Assembly: GCF_000155595.1 (NCBI RefSeq)
Contig: NZ_DS989904.1
Span: 628,477-692,476, forward strand
From: Synechococcus sp. PCC 7335
Lineage (GTDB): Bacteria > Cyanobacteriota > Cyanobacteriia > Phormidesmidales > Phormidesmidaceae
DNA length: 64,000 nucleotides
Reading direction: 5' to 3'
The notes below the pieces were generated by a model. That model had not been told where the DNA came from, searched no databases, and was given only the letters and a program-made list of their open reading frames with translations. Within the stretch, counting starts at the first letter, position 1; each line of letters opens with the position of its first letter. Positions 49,007-58,017 of the stretch are shown one piece after another. The position numbers and the translations under genes were made by a program.

Positions 49007-49984
49007 ATGAGCAACCCCCTCACTGAGACGCTTGAGCAGGCACGCCAGGGAAGCGTTGCTGCCATTATTCAAGTCTTCAATGAACGTCTGGCCGATTCAG
49101 GCATTCGCATTCGTGCAGTTATCGATAGCGGCATACTCCAGCTCTTATGCGAAGCGGCTTCACCAGATCAACTAGAAAAGAAAGCTGTCGTTGAAAAAGT
49201 ACGTCGAGTTTTAGAGACTATCCGCCCTCGCCATATCAAAAAGGTCAAAATCAATAGCCGCATTGTCAAAGAAGAGCAGTTGCTATGGCTAGATGAAATC
49301 AGCAAAGACCCAGAGAACACACTGCTATGGTCTGAAGTCGTCACATTGCAGCACCCTTTCGCTATGCAGCGATGGATTCGCGATCGCCATCTTATGCCCA
49401 AAGCCCTCTTCCTGGGCAGAACCACTCATGCCAAAATGCCGGATAGTCTTCCTAGCAAATTGCTTGGTATTGGTAGCGTTGGTATTGCGGCGCTAGCGCT
49501 AGTGACAGGGTGGACATTTCGAGAGGATATCCTGCAGCTTCAGCAGGGCAACCCTGACCTGGTAGTTACGAAAACTGAGGTGACTAGCTCAAAGAGCGCC
49601 TCGCCTGCCCAGACTGCCGCCACTACTGGGTCCATTCCCGCTCCAGACGCCGCAGACAGAACCCCTGATACACCATCACCTGCTGCCTCACCGACCGTCG
49701 AAATCCTTACGGCGCCAGCAGAAAAGGCCAGTCAAACTGGTGATTCTGCTGATAGCACCGATGCTTTCACAGCCGCCGTACGCATTGCGCAAAAGGCGTC
49801 TATCGATGGGCAAACAGCAGCGACGGCGGCTGAGTGGCTAGATCTAGCCGCTCGCTGGCAGCGAGCAGCCGATCTCATGGCTCAGATCCCACCCGATCTT
49901 AAGCAATACGCCATCGCTCAAGATCGGGTTAGCGTCTATTCAGCTAACAGCAAAACCGCACTCGAAAGGGCTGCGGCTCTATAG
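49007..49984 (+). CDS. Single-pass membrane protein of unknown function
   Basis: 325 residues. A soluble N-terminal region (about 1-140) of alternating helices and strands with VEKVRRVLETIRPRHIKKVKINSRI, quoted in part as RRVLETIRPRHIKKVK. A membrane helix lies at about 150-168 (GIGSVGIAALALVTGW), followed by a Ser/Thr/Pro/Ala-rich linker (about 185-260) and a C-terminal Ala-rich helical part, AAEWLDLAARWQRAADLM. The N-terminal part has the style of a domain seen in several cyanobacterial proteins, but I cannot name it. It is convergent with the HerA gene, 4 bp between stops. Confidence 0.7.
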   Translation: MSNPLTETLEQARQGSVAAIIQVFNERLADSGIRIRAVIDSGILQLLCEAASPDQLEKKAVVEKVRRVLETIRPRHIKKVKINSRIVKEEQLLWLDEISKDPENTLLWSEVVTLQHPFAMQRWIRDRHLMPKALFLGRTTHAKMPDSLPSKLLGIGSVGIAALALVTGWTFREDILQLQQGNPDLVVTKTEVTSSKSASPAQTAATTGSIPAPDAADRTPDTPSPAASPTVEILTAPAEKASQTGDSADSTDAFTAAVRIAQKASIDGQTAATAAEWLDLAARWQRAADLMAQIPPDLKQYAIAQDRVSVYSANSKTALERAAAL

Positions 49985-49988
49985 CTGA

Positions 49989-51713
49989 TTATTCCAAGCT
50001 GATTCCACGTAATGTTTTTGCTTTAGGCTTAGCAGTAACCGGGGCTCGTTCTATGGTTTGCGATCGCACCCGGCTTCTATCAAAGTGCTTTTGCCATTCA
50101 GTGGGTGCATTCAACGTTTCGCCACCATGCTTCGTCAATCGTTGTCTCACTTGGCACATGACGGGCGTATTCACACAGGCACCAGAGATAATCACCTGCC
50201 CCTTTGTCAGCGCCGGCAGCTCTTTAAGTAGATCGCGGCCTGCTGCTTCTACGCCATACTTTAGACTTTCTTGATCCACCGGATTCACAATCCGCATTAG
50301 AAACTGACTCATGCATTGCGAGAGTACATCCGAATCTAGCTTGCCGGGTCGCTGCGTGATCAACCCTACCCCTAGACCAAACTTTCTGCCTTCACTCAAA
50401 ATGGTTCGCAAGATTGCCTTACATCTAGCTGGTTCCTTTGCAGGTGCAAACCGATGGGCCTCTTCAATCAGCGTGAAGACAGGGTAGGGAAGATAATTCT
50501 CATCTCCTGGCGAATTCTTCTCTTTGGCCGTATTCATCCGGGCTAGGTAGCTCTGTCGCAGCACCGCCGCGCAGATCACCTGCTGCTCTTCTTGGCTAAT
50601 TTCATTCATCTGTAGCACCGTCACCCGCCCCGGCTCAAACAAATCCTGTGGTGATAGATGATTTGTCTGATGAAAATATCGCGAACTAGCAAAGCGATCT
50701 AACTTCCACTCAATCGCTGGCGCTGACGAGCCAATCTTTAAGTTGCCTTCATCGTCTTCAGAGGTATCCGCCTCATTGACAGCAGCGATCAGGTCATCGA
50801 CATTCCAGCGGTAGTCACCTCTGCGATGCCGCTTCAAGATCAAAAAAGCTTTGTTGAGAATAGCCTGCTGGCGATCGCTCATCTCCGGTAGCAGGGTCAG
50901 TACGTCGTGATAGTCCAAAGACGAAATCCGAATCGTAATATCGTCCGGCGTTAGAATTCGCACGTCTGGCGCGTAGCCATCTGTTGAGGCAAACGCAGGA
51001 TGGCCGCGCATTTCAGCTAACGTACCGTACTCGCCATGGGGGTCAAAAATCAGCACTGCCGCTCGGTTGTACGGCTGTAGAAACTCCTCAATCAGTACAC
51101 CGGCCGTGTAGCTTTTTCCAGAGCCCGTACCGGCCAAGATCGCCATGTGCGTACTGACGAGTTCTTTCACATCTAACGCAACAGGCACCGCATTGCCTGG
51201 ACGTAACAGCAAAGAACCTACCTGCGCTGAACCAATCTCACCTGGCTGTTTTTTGTTCACCACCTGCCGTAAGGTATCGTCGTCAGTGATAGAGACTCTA
51301 GAGCCAGGGGCGGGCGTTAGGCGCGGATTGATAAAGCCTAAGGCTGGATTGAAATAGCCGATGACATCAACAGTAACCTCATAGATTTCGGGGTTAGGGT
51401 GTGAAAAGCCAATCAGAGCCGCGATCGCATCAGGACTAATCTCGGCATCTGCTAACATCCGATCCGGCAAGTGATCGCTCAAGCGACGATCAGAAATCTT
51501 GCCTAGTATCTGTAGAGAGCCACCTTGAAAAGAACTTTCACCATTCGGCGCATTTACCTCATAGTAGACAAACTCGCCAATCTTCACCTGGCGACTATCT
51601 GATGTTATAAAAACATATTGATTGCCATTTTCACCCGGTCCCTTCACCGTTCCAATCACGCCAGTTTTTAAAGCGCCTTGACTCGTCATCGAAGACTTAA
51701 CCGTTCCAACCAT
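49989..51713 (-). CDS. HerA-type ATPase (DUF87 / HAS-barrel)
   Basis: 574 residues. N-terminal beta barrel (about 10-110) typical of HerA HAS-barrels, then a FtsK/HerA motor: Walker A AGTGSGKSYTAGVL (about 196), FDPHGEYG, and Walker B FTLIEEAHRFAPA (about 414) with an arginine-finger-like RPGKLD region and QFLMRIVN. HerA is a hexameric DNA translocase that usually works with the NurA nuclease in end resection. No NurA-like gene is adjacent. Solitary HerA genes exist in cyanobacteria; defence-associated HerA variants pair with SIR2 or DUF4297 partners, not seen here. Confidence 0.9.
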   Translation of the reverse strand: MVGTVKSSMTSQGALKTGVIGTVKGPGENGNQYVFITSDSRQVKIGEFVYYEVNAPNGESSFQGGSLQILGKISDRRLSDHLPDRMLADAEISPDAIAALIGFSHPNPEIYEVTVDVIGYFNPALGFINPRLTPAPGSRVSITDDDTLRQVVNKKQPGEIGSAQVGSLLLRPGNAVPVALDVKELVSTHMAILAGTGSGKSYTAGVLIEEFLQPYNRAAVLIFDPHGEYGTLAEMRGHPAFASTDGYAPDVRILTPDDITIRISSLDYHDVLTLLPEMSDRQQAILNKAFLILKRHRRGDYRWNVDDLIAAVNEADTSEDDEGNLKIGSSAPAIEWKLDRFASSRYFHQTNHLSPQDLFEPGRVTVLQMNEISQEEQQVICAAVLRQSYLARMNTAKEKNSPGDENYLPYPVFTLIEEAHRFAPAKEPARCKAILRTILSEGRKFGLGVGLITQRPGKLDSDVLSQCMSQFLMRIVNPVDQESLKYGVEAAGRDLLKELPALTKGQVIISGACVNTPVMCQVRQRLTKHGGETLNAPTEWQKHFDRSRVRSQTIERAPVTAKPKAKTLRGISLE

Positions 51714-52054
51714 GACAACCTAATCGAACACAACGTTTCTCTAGATTCTTATAGCAGTTATAGCAAGGGTTCGCACGCTTTATAAATACATAGTTACTAA
51801 CTGCTAGTATAGAGCCTTGTATTTCTCACAATTACTTGGAATGAAGTGTAGTGTGATTGCGGAAGGCACATCACCTACACTAGCTACTACAATGAGTCTA
51901 AGCAAATATGCTTACTCCATCTAAAATACCTTTGTATCAGCCAGTGCAGACCGGATCAATCTTGCAGCGATATAAAAACGCTATAGACAAGGCGTACAAA
52001 GGGATATATCGAGCAATCACCTAACCTTAGAATAAGTAAAAGTCTTTAAAGCCT
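51714..52054. other. Divergent intergenic region, HerA and SRPBCC genes
   Basis: 341 bp. An imperfect inverted repeat TGTAGTGTGAT / ATCACCTACA spans 51847-51879. No gene recognised. Confidence 0.5.
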
Positions 52055-52648
52055 GTGACAAACAACACGCTATCCTATCCCAATTCGTCTGACGCAGATG
52101 GGCAGCTAGTAGATGCGCCGACGTTACCGATCAAAGGTGATAGCGCTATCTCACCTCTTTTGGGCTCAGCAGTCGTCAATGTTTCTACAGAGAAACGACC
52201 TGCAAAGGAGCGCAGGATTCTAGCCTCTGTGATCATTCCTCGGTCAATCGAAAACGTATGGCAGGTTATTACCGATTACGAAAAACTTGCTGACTTTATC
52301 CCAAGTCTTACTATCAGTAAGCTTATACCTAATTCAGAAGGCTGCACTCGCCTAGAGCAAGTCGGTTCTCAGTGCTTTTTAAAGGTCAAGTTCTGCGCTC
52401 GCGTCGTCCTAGACATGCGCGAAAACTTTCCTTATGAAGTCGGTTTTCTAATGAGAGAAGGTGACTTCAAGCGCTTTGAAGGTGCCTGGCGGCTAGAGCC
52501 TACTGACCAGGGAACACGGTTATCCTACGAGCTGCTGGTCAAACCGCCTGCAGCTATGCCAGCTTCGCTGATTGAGCGTCATCTTCGCAACAACCTTATC
52601 ACTAACTTGTTGGCAATCCACAAAAGGACGCTTGAGGTCAGCTCATAG
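52055..52648 (+). CDS. SRPBCC (START-like / polyketide cyclase) family protein
   Basis: 197 residues. A disordered N-terminus (about 1-55) precedes a ligand-binding SRPBCC fold with ASVIIPRSIENVWQVITDYEKLADFIPSL (part: VWQVITDYEKLADFIPSL), RLEQVGSQCFLKV and GTRLSYELLVKP. Members of this cyanobacterial and chloroplast group are membrane- or lipid-related ligand carriers, sometimes called cyclase/dehydrase. The ligand is unknown. Start GTG at 52055. Confidence 0.85.
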   Translation: MTNNTLSYPNSSDADGQLVDAPTLPIKGDSAISPLLGSAVVNVSTEKRPAKERRILASVIIPRSIENVWQVITDYEKLADFIPSLTISKLIPNSEGCTRLEQVGSQCFLKVKFCARVVLDMRENFPYEVGFLMREGDFKRFEGAWRLEPTDQGTRLSYELLVKPPAAMPASLIERHLRNNLITNLLAIHKRTLEVSS

Positions 52649-52748
52649 TACTAACAACAAGCGATCAGATTATGCTCAGAGTATTCAGAGTATATAGAGT
52701 TTATGGTTATGTAGAGCATTCCTAGGTCTTTCGCTTAGCAGCACGCAC

Positions 52749-52786
52749 AAAAAGGGAGCTCACTATGTTTAGTGAGCTCCCTTTTT
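52749..52786. terminator. Bidirectional terminator between SRPBCC gene and tRNA-Glu
   Basis: Perfect 16-bp inverted repeat AAAAAGGGAGCTCACT (52749-52764) / AGTGAGCTCCCTTTTT (52771-52786), loop ATGTTT. A-run on one side and T-run on the other allow termination in both directions; it starts 3 bp after the tRNA 3' end on the minus strand. Confidence 0.93.
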
Positions 52787-52789
52787 ACA

Positions 52790-52862
52790 TACCCCCAGGG
52801 GAATTCGAATCCCCGTCGCCTCCGTGAAAGGGAGGTGTCCTAGGCCTCTAGACGATGGGGGC
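52790..52862 (-). tRNA. tRNA-Glu (anticodon TTC)
   Basis: 73 nt read on the minus strand. Acceptor GCCCCCA pairs with TGGGGGT (position 1 is a G-U wobble), discriminator A at 52790. Anticodon arm CCTCC-CTTTCAC-GGAGG gives TTC. T arm GGGGATTCGAATCCCC. In cyanobacteria this tRNA also feeds glutamyl-tRNA reductase for haem and chlorophyll synthesis, in the same pathway as hemC in this window. Confidence 0.96.
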
Positions 52863-53243
52863 GTATGTCATTGGACCTATATAAAGATACCCGGTGCTCG
52901 CACCAAGTGTCAAACTAAATGCAGCAGCGCTCACCTGCTGAAAAGTCGACAGACAACTAGCGTAAATCTACAAAGATAGAAAAGTCATAGAGCCACACCC
53001 AAAGAACTCTCTTGAACCCCAGGATGCAGCACATCTCAACCTAATCACATGCATTAGAATCAGCCTCGATCACCTTCGTTTTCTCTGCTTGAGGCCAGCG
53101 TCAGGTGTGCACTTAGTAGTTACACAGTGTAGTTACGCAATAGAGGCGTCAGCTCCTAGTAGATGTTAACGCTGGCTTAGATTAATTCGGCTTTCCTATT
53201 CACCTTCTTCCATGGGCTCGACTAAGCCTGTCAACCAGCATGT
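52863..53243. other. Intergenic region upstream of tRNA-Glu
   Basis: 381 bp holding the tRNA-Glu promoter (minus strand) and the 3' end of the small regulator-like gene. No gene or repeat seen. Confidence 0.4.
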
Positions 53244-53519
53244 CTATAACAAACGGCTGGAATTACGTAAGCGGATAAGCTGTCTGCGCATTTTAGGCGA
53301 GGCTTGAGCAACGTCCTGAATATGTGCGATCGCTACTTGACTATCTAATGGCTCTAAATAATCGTCGCTTCCGTAAGCAAAGGCATCCACTAACGTCTCC
53401 ACCAGTTGCTCTTTGTCAGTCATAGCTACCTGTTCCTCGATAATGCGAAATTTAAGGCGGACCTCGCACTCGTAGATGCCAACATCATTATCAGGCGGTA
53501 AATCTGGTGAGCTGTTCAT
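53244..53519 (-). CDS. Small conserved cyanobacterial protein, possible regulator
   Basis: 91 residues. GIYECEVRLKFRIIEE, LVDAFAYGSDDYLEPL and SPKMRRQLIRLRNS form a pattern I recall from a small cyanobacterial family, one Nostoc member of which (Npun_R1517 type) is annotated as linked to heterocyst differentiation. This recall is from memory and nothing here shows that this organism makes heterocysts. ATG at 53519. The leader carries an inverted repeat about 45 nt upstream. Single gene, divergent from the CPBP gene across a 612-bp gap. Confidence 0.7.
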   Translation of the reverse strand: MNSSPDLPPDNDVGIYECEVRLKFRIIEEQVAMTDKEQLVETLVDAFAYGSDDYLEPLDSQVAIAHIQDVAQASPKMRRQLIRLRNSSRLL

Positions 53520-53563
53520 GGTTAGTAAAAGTAGGTTTCAAGAGGAGTACGTCTAAAAAAATC

Positions 53564-53599
53564 TCTAAGCATTAAGTTCACATAAATTGAACTTGAGAA
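53564..53599 (-). promoter_or_regulatory. Hairpin in the leader of the small regulator-like gene
   Basis: Perfect 7-bp stem AAGTTCA (53574-53580) / TGAACTT (53588-53594) with a 7-nt loop, with weaker outer pairing TCTC / GAGA. About 55-75 nt upstream of the ATG at 53519 on the minus strand. Confidence 0.5.
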
Positions 53600-53843
53600 G
53601 GCACTTTCAAACATACATAAATGTTTTATTCAGGTACTTTTTGAATTCCCTTAAGAAAGCGATAGATAACACTTTATTAACTTGATATAGGCAATATTTC
53701 CTGCTCTAAAAATGCATTAATAAGTACAATCTTCGGTGACTATTTTATACAAGACAAAATGCTGTCATTCCCTAGATAGACTGTTTTGAATACGCAAGTA
53801 TGTCAATGGTCATAGATGTCTTTTTGAAACAGTATATAAATAG

Positions 53844-53879
53844 ATACGGACAAAGATAGATACTTTCATAAGTCCGTAT
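53844..53879. repeat. Inverted repeat in the long intergenic region
   Basis: ATACGGAC (53844-53851) and GTCCGTAT (53872-53879) are exact reverse complements with a 20-nt interior that can itself pair (AAAG / CTTT). Confidence 0.6.
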
Positions 53880-54131
53880 ATAGAACGGTTGTGGCCACTT
53901 TTAGCGGTTAGTTTTTAGAAAGCTTTTATTGAAAGAAGGTAGCGTATGTAAGCTCTAAGAGCTTTGCTTTGCTAGATTAAAGCCAACTGGAATAGATTTC
54001 TTTAGATTTCTGTTAGATTTGTTTGTGTCGCTTATATTACTCAGTAGAACGTTTTTCCCAGTGTGTTTGTTGACTGGGTAGTAAGATTCAAGAGTGACTA
54101 ATTACAGCACGTCGTAGATATAGGAAATTGG

Positions 54132-54716
54132 GTGGCTAAGTACTCTCCAGAACATCCAGAAATAGAGCCTTTGGGTAGGGTTGAGCTGCTAGTAGCAATG
54201 GCAGCGACGGCGATTATCTTGCTGCTAGTAGCCCGAGTCTGGCTATTGTTCGAAACGTTTCGTTTCCCTCTGATATTTACCTGGCAGGTGCTGGGATTCG
54301 GTATGGCACTTGGACTGGGTATCTCTACGACGAGTGCGCTGATCTATCGATTGTGGCCGACGTATAAAAGGAGCGCCGATGTTTACTTAGAATTTGTGCT
54401 GGCACCGTTGATTCTTTCTGACTCCATATGGATCGGGTTATTGCCAGGAATGAGTGAAGAGCTTCTATTTAGAGGGGTGATGCTTCCAGCCGTTGGGTTA
54501 AATGCAACAGGGTTAGTCGTATCTAGCCTGTGCTTTGGCGTTTTGCACATGTCTGGGCGTGAGCAGTGGGCCTACGCAATTTGGGCTTCGGTAGTTGGGC
54601 TATTGTTAGGGGCAAGCGTAATCGCAACCGGTAATCTACTGGTGCCAATTACCGCGCACATAGTGACTAATTTTGCGTCTAGTTTGTTCTGGCAGCTCTC
54701 GCGACGTTCTGCTTAG
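54132..54716 (+). CDS. CPBP-family intramembrane glutamic/metalloprotease
   Basis: 194 residues, about five or six membrane helices. Abi/CPBP motifs: GMSEELLFRGVMLP (EExxxR), CFGVLHM (FxxxH) and a final AHIVTNF (HxxxN/B). Family members include Rce1-like prenyl-protein proteases and bacteriocin-immunity proteins; the bacterial role is mostly unknown. Start GTG at 54132, close behind a GGAAATTGG leader. Its last 38 bases overlap the end of the convergent dusA gene. Confidence 0.92.
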   Translation: MAKYSPEHPEIEPLGRVELLVAMAATAIILLLVARVWLLFETFRFPLIFTWQVLGFGMALGLGISTTSALIYRLWPTYKRSADVYLEFVLAPLILSDSIWIGLLPGMSEELLFRGVMLPAVGLNATGLVVSSLCFGVLHMSGREQWAYAIWASVVGLLLGASVIATGNLLVPITAHIVTNFASSLFWQLSRRSA

Positions 54717-55773
54717 AGGCGATCACGTCTAACGTGATCGCACTATCCGCCATCTGACGGTGGTCCGCTATCTGACGATGGTTCTGATGATGGTATAAAG
54801 CTAGTTCGGCGGCATCACGCACCTTTTCTAGCGCATCTGCTACAACCTCCACACCTGAGTTCAGCTGCCTAGCCTCCTCTGTTAATGTTTGCTTCCAAAT
54901 GCGGCTTCCTGGCTGTCCATGAAATAGATGCAGCATATGGCGAGTGATGCTGTGCAATCGGGTTCCTAGCTTCTGGGTGTGGTAGTCAATATAGGGCAGC
55001 ATTGACTCTACTACCTGATATCGAGTCTGAGGCTCAGTCGTTTCACCAAATATCTCTTGATCGGCCTTTTCAAACAGAAAAGGAATATCATAGGCGGCTC
55101 TGCCAATCATTACCGCATCAACTGCTCGCAGCTGATTTTTCACTTGGGCAAGCGTTTTGAATCCGCCATTGATTTCTATTTGTAAATGAGGAAATTCTTG
55201 CTTAAGTCGATGCACATCGGCATAGCGCAGCGGCGGAATGTTGCGATTGTCTTTCGGACTTAGGCCCTGCAGCCAGGCTTTGCGAGCGTGAACGCTAAAC
55301 CTTTGGCAGCCGGTTGCCGAGACGATGGTGACAAAGTTGGCCATGTCTTCATAGCTATCTTGATCGTCGATGCCGATGCGATGCTTCACACTTACCGGTA
55401 GCGCTGAGGCAGCTATCATCGCCGAGACACAATCTGCTACCCTTTCTGGCTGCGCCATCAGACACGCACCGAAGTTGCCGCTCTGAACGCGATCGCTCGG
55501 ACACCCAACGTTCAAATTAATTTCACTGTAGCCAAATTCAGCCGCCCGCCGCGCACTGTTCGCCAGCAGCTTCGGGTCATCACCGCCCACCTGTAGTACC
55601 AGTGGATTTTCATCAGGCGTAAAGCCAATCAACCGGTCGAGGTCGCCGTAATAGATTGCCTGCGCATTGACCATCTCGGTATAGAGCAGCGTACGCCGGG
55701 TGATCTGCCGCATGAAGAAGCGGTAGTGGCGATCGGTGCGATCCATCATGGGAGCGATGCTCAAAAGATGCAT
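54679..55773 (-). CDS. dusA: tRNA-dihydrouridine synthase DusA
   Basis: 364 residues. FMN TIM barrel with SIAPMMDRTDRHYRFFMRQI (part: APMMDRTDRHYRFF), the catalytic Cys in NLNVGCPSDRVQSGNFGACLM (part: NVGCPSDRVQSG), VKHRIGIDD and MIGRAAYDIPFLF. DusA-type proteins reduce U20/U20a in the tRNA D loop. Its C-terminal tail beyond the fold has two copies of the six-residue unit HRQ(I/M)AD. It lies 29 bp after rqcH on the same strand. Confidence 0.96.
   Translation of the reverse strand: MHLLSIAPMMDRTDRHYRFFMRQITRRTLLYTEMVNAQAIYYGDLDRLIGFTPDENPLVLQVGGDDPKLLANSARRAAEFGYSEINLNVGCPSDRVQSGNFGACLMAQPERVADCVSAMIAASALPVSVKHRIGIDDQDSYEDMANFVTIVSATGCQRFSVHARKAWLQGLSPKDNRNIPPLRYADVHRLKQEFPHLQIEINGGFKTLAQVKNQLRAVDAVMIGRAAYDIPFLFEKADQEIFGETTEPQTRYQVVESMLPYIDYHTQKLGTRLHSITRHMLHLFHGQPGSRIWKQTLTEEARQLNSGVEVVADALEKVRDAAELALYHHQNHRQIADHRQMADSAITLDVIASKQNVARAARTN
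54719..54741. repeat. Perfect 10-bp inverted repeat at the 3' junction of CPBP and dusA genes
   Basis: GCGATCACGT (54719-54728) and ACGTGATCGC (54732-54741) separated by CTA, directly after the CPBP stop and inside the dusA C-terminal codons. It has no T run on the plus strand; it may still weaken readthrough. Confidence 0.7.
54746..54781. repeat. 18-bp tandem duplication in the dusA C-terminal tail
   Basis: TCCGCCATCTGACGGTGG (54746-54763) and TCCGCTATCTGACGATGG (54764-54781) encode HRQ-IAD and HRQ-MAD on the minus strand, outside the enzyme fold. Confidence 0.88.
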
Positions 55774-55802
55774 AGGCGGCAGCTGATTACTTACTCATCT
55801 GG

Positions 55803-57587
55803 TTACTTACTCATAAAGTCTAGCGCCTGCTGCGGTTGTCCCCATAGGACCTGTTCGTGCTTGTAAATCACCATGCCAGGGAGTGCGCCTTTGGGCTTGT
55901 ATACATTTTTGGGCTCGGTATAGACGACGGGCACCTGGTCCGATTGACGAGCGCGGCTGTAGTAGGCAGCGAAACTGGCAGCTAGCTGTAGGGTTTCGTC
56001 TGTGGGCACTTCCCCAGCATTCAGGCGCAACAGCACATGGCTTCCTGGAATTTCTTGGGCATGAAACCAAAGGTCGTAGTCGCTGGCCTGCTTGAAGGTG
56101 AGCTGTTCATTTTGACTGTTGTTGCGACCGATAAGAATTTCGAGACCCTGAGGAACCGTATAGCGACGAAAATCTACAATGTCTTCTCGATGACGACTCT
56201 TAGCTTGAGCGGCTTGGGTAGATGGTGATCGCCCACTCGTATCGCGCAAATACCCCTGGGCTATCAGCTCTAAGTAAGTTTCTTCCAACGCTTTTAGATC
56301 GGCCTCGCTCTGGTAGGCAGGCACTTGCAATAAACTGTCTTCGACTTGATTTAGATAATCGATTTCAGCCTTGACTTCAGCTAACAGCGGCATGATCGCA
56401 ATCCGCGATCGCTTTAGCTTCTGATGCTTTTTATATAAAGCCTGCGCGTTCTGCACCGCGTTCTTCTCAGGATTTAGTGAAATCACAACCGGCTGATCAG
56501 AGTCAAAGTCGCGCAGCTCGATTTCGCTCATCCCTACCTGCCACTTGGATAGATGCGCCATGAGCAAGTCGGCCTGTCGGCGATACGCTTCTGCCTGGTC
56601 AGACTGCTGTAGCCTAGCGGTAAACGTATTGGCTTTCTGCTTAAGTTTTGCCTGGCGATGTCTAAGCGTTTGACTAAGCTGATGGTGCAGTCGGCGAAAC
56701 GCTTCCTGATTGAACTGATAGCGATAATAATCTTCTAGAAGCGTCTGTTCATTTTGAACAGGATATAGAACAACCTGGTCGCTGTTGACCAGCAGATCTG
56801 ATAGAACCGTGTAGCCGCCAGTTTCTATGGTGGCTGCAGCGAATGTTTCGGTAGATAGGCAGCTCAACCAATGCTGCCACGCCTTGAATAGACGCTGCCA
56901 GTTGTCTTCTGTTAGTTCGGAAGTCCTAATATCAACCGATAGATCAGCAGACCAAATTAGCTGGGTAGCAACTGACGAGCTAACACCACTAGAGGCTTTT
57001 ACCAGCATTTTCTTGAGCTTGCCAGGAATCAAAGAGATGCGATCGCGCCAATCTTCAAACCCTTCTGCTAGCGAGGGGAGCTTACCTCGAATCCTCGGCG
57101 GATGCACGTAGGGTCGACCCGTTTGAATCGGCCTAACGCTAGAGCGCTGCTCGCTGACCTGATGAGCTGCGGTCACAATCAATTTATCTGCGGTAGTTAG
57201 GATCACATTGCTATATTTGCCCATGATTTCTACATAGAGATGCCACAGCGCCGGTTCATCAGGACGCTGAGCAAACTGTAGATCTAACACTCGCTCCCAC
57301 GGCGATAAGACATTGATCTGAGTGAGCGCTAATCCACCCAGCTGATGCTTGAGCTGCTGAGAGAAGGTAAAGGTGTCCGGTTGCCTGGGCGGTGGGGAGG
57401 CCATATGGATACGCGCTGCCTGCGGATGCCAAGAAATTGCTAACCAGCCCTTTTCTTCAATAGTTCTGAGTGCGATGAACAGCGTGTATTGATCGCGCTG
57501 ATAAACCTGCTCACAGCGAGCGGGCAGCCAATGGGCACGCAGACCTGCTCTGGCGGCTGATAGAGTCGTGTAATCAACTGGCTGCAC
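55803..57587 (-). CDS. rqcH: NFACT-family ribosome quality-control protein RqcH (fibronectin-binding-like)
   Basis: 594 residues. NFACT-N nucleic-acid/tRNA binding region, a central long coiled coil (about 300-420) and the NFACT-R domain near the C-terminus with DYDLWFHAQEIPGSHVLLRL (about 510-530). RqcH/Rqc2 binds obstructed 50S subunits and recruits tRNA-Ala to add Ala tails to stalled chains. The start is GTG at 57587, behind AAGAGG. It is the first gene of an rqcH-dusA unit. Confidence 0.93.
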   Translation of the reverse strand: MQPVDYTTLSAARAGLRAHWLPARCEQVYQRDQYTLFIALRTIEEKGWLAISWHPQAARIHMASPPPRQPDTFTFSQQLKHQLGGLALTQINVLSPWERVLDLQFAQRPDEPALWHLYVEIMGKYSNVILTTADKLIVTAAHQVSEQRSSVRPIQTGRPYVHPPRIRGKLPSLAEGFEDWRDRISLIPGKLKKMLVKASSGVSSSVATQLIWSADLSVDIRTSELTEDNWQRLFKAWQHWLSCLSTETFAAATIETGGYTVLSDLLVNSDQVVLYPVQNEQTLLEDYYRYQFNQEAFRRLHHQLSQTLRHRQAKLKQKANTFTARLQQSDQAEAYRRQADLLMAHLSKWQVGMSEIELRDFDSDQPVVISLNPEKNAVQNAQALYKKHQKLKRSRIAIMPLLAEVKAEIDYLNQVEDSLLQVPAYQSEADLKALEETYLELIAQGYLRDTSGRSPSTQAAQAKSRHREDIVDFRRYTVPQGLEILIGRNNSQNEQLTFKQASDYDLWFHAQEIPGSHVLLRLNAGEVPTDETLQLAASFAAYYSRARQSDQVPVVYTEPKNVYKPKGALPGMVIYKHEQVLWGQPQQALDFMSK

Positions 57588-57975
57588 AAAGCACCTCTTG
57601 GGACAGTAGGGGCATTAGAAATAAGACAAATAGCAGACAAATGGTAAAAGAAAAGCTAGCTACAAATCTAGAAGCCAGCAAGAAAGGCATCGTTTAGGAC
57701 AGAGATACCAGGTCACAGACATAACTGTTTAAGGACATTTCAAGCTATCAACCAAGTTTCGCTAGATCCTTAAAACACTATAAACCCGTCTTACTACCCG
57801 CTTAGCCCACTACAATCTTGTAGAGACATATAGCTTATCCACATTAGGTTCAGAATTAGGTTTAGAAACGCCGTTTTCTGACAAACCTAGTGGTCGCCAT
57901 TAGCAGCAGCCAGGAAACGGACTAAGCAAAAGGTGGGATAGAAACGCTGCGAGTTCAAGGCCTTACACGCTATGG
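57588..57975. other. Intergenic region between rqcH and sufE
   Basis: 388 bp. Divergent promoters for rqcH and sufE must be here. No conserved RNA, repeat or gene seen; the longest frames are trivial. Confidence 0.4.
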
Positions 57976-58017
57976 TTGAGAGAGGTTCGTTACATACCGC
58001 AATTTTTGCCGCATCGA

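Larger units (their letters stand above)
53520..54131. other. Long AT-rich divergent intergenic region with two hairpins
   Basis: 612 bp without a supported gene. Contains inverted repeat AAGTTCA / TGAACTT (53574-53580, 53588-53594) flanked by TCTC / GAGA, and a larger one ATACGGAC / GTCCGTAT (53844-53851, 53872-53879) with inner AAAG / CTTT. These could be leader structures, operator sites or part of a small RNA. Confidence 0.55.
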
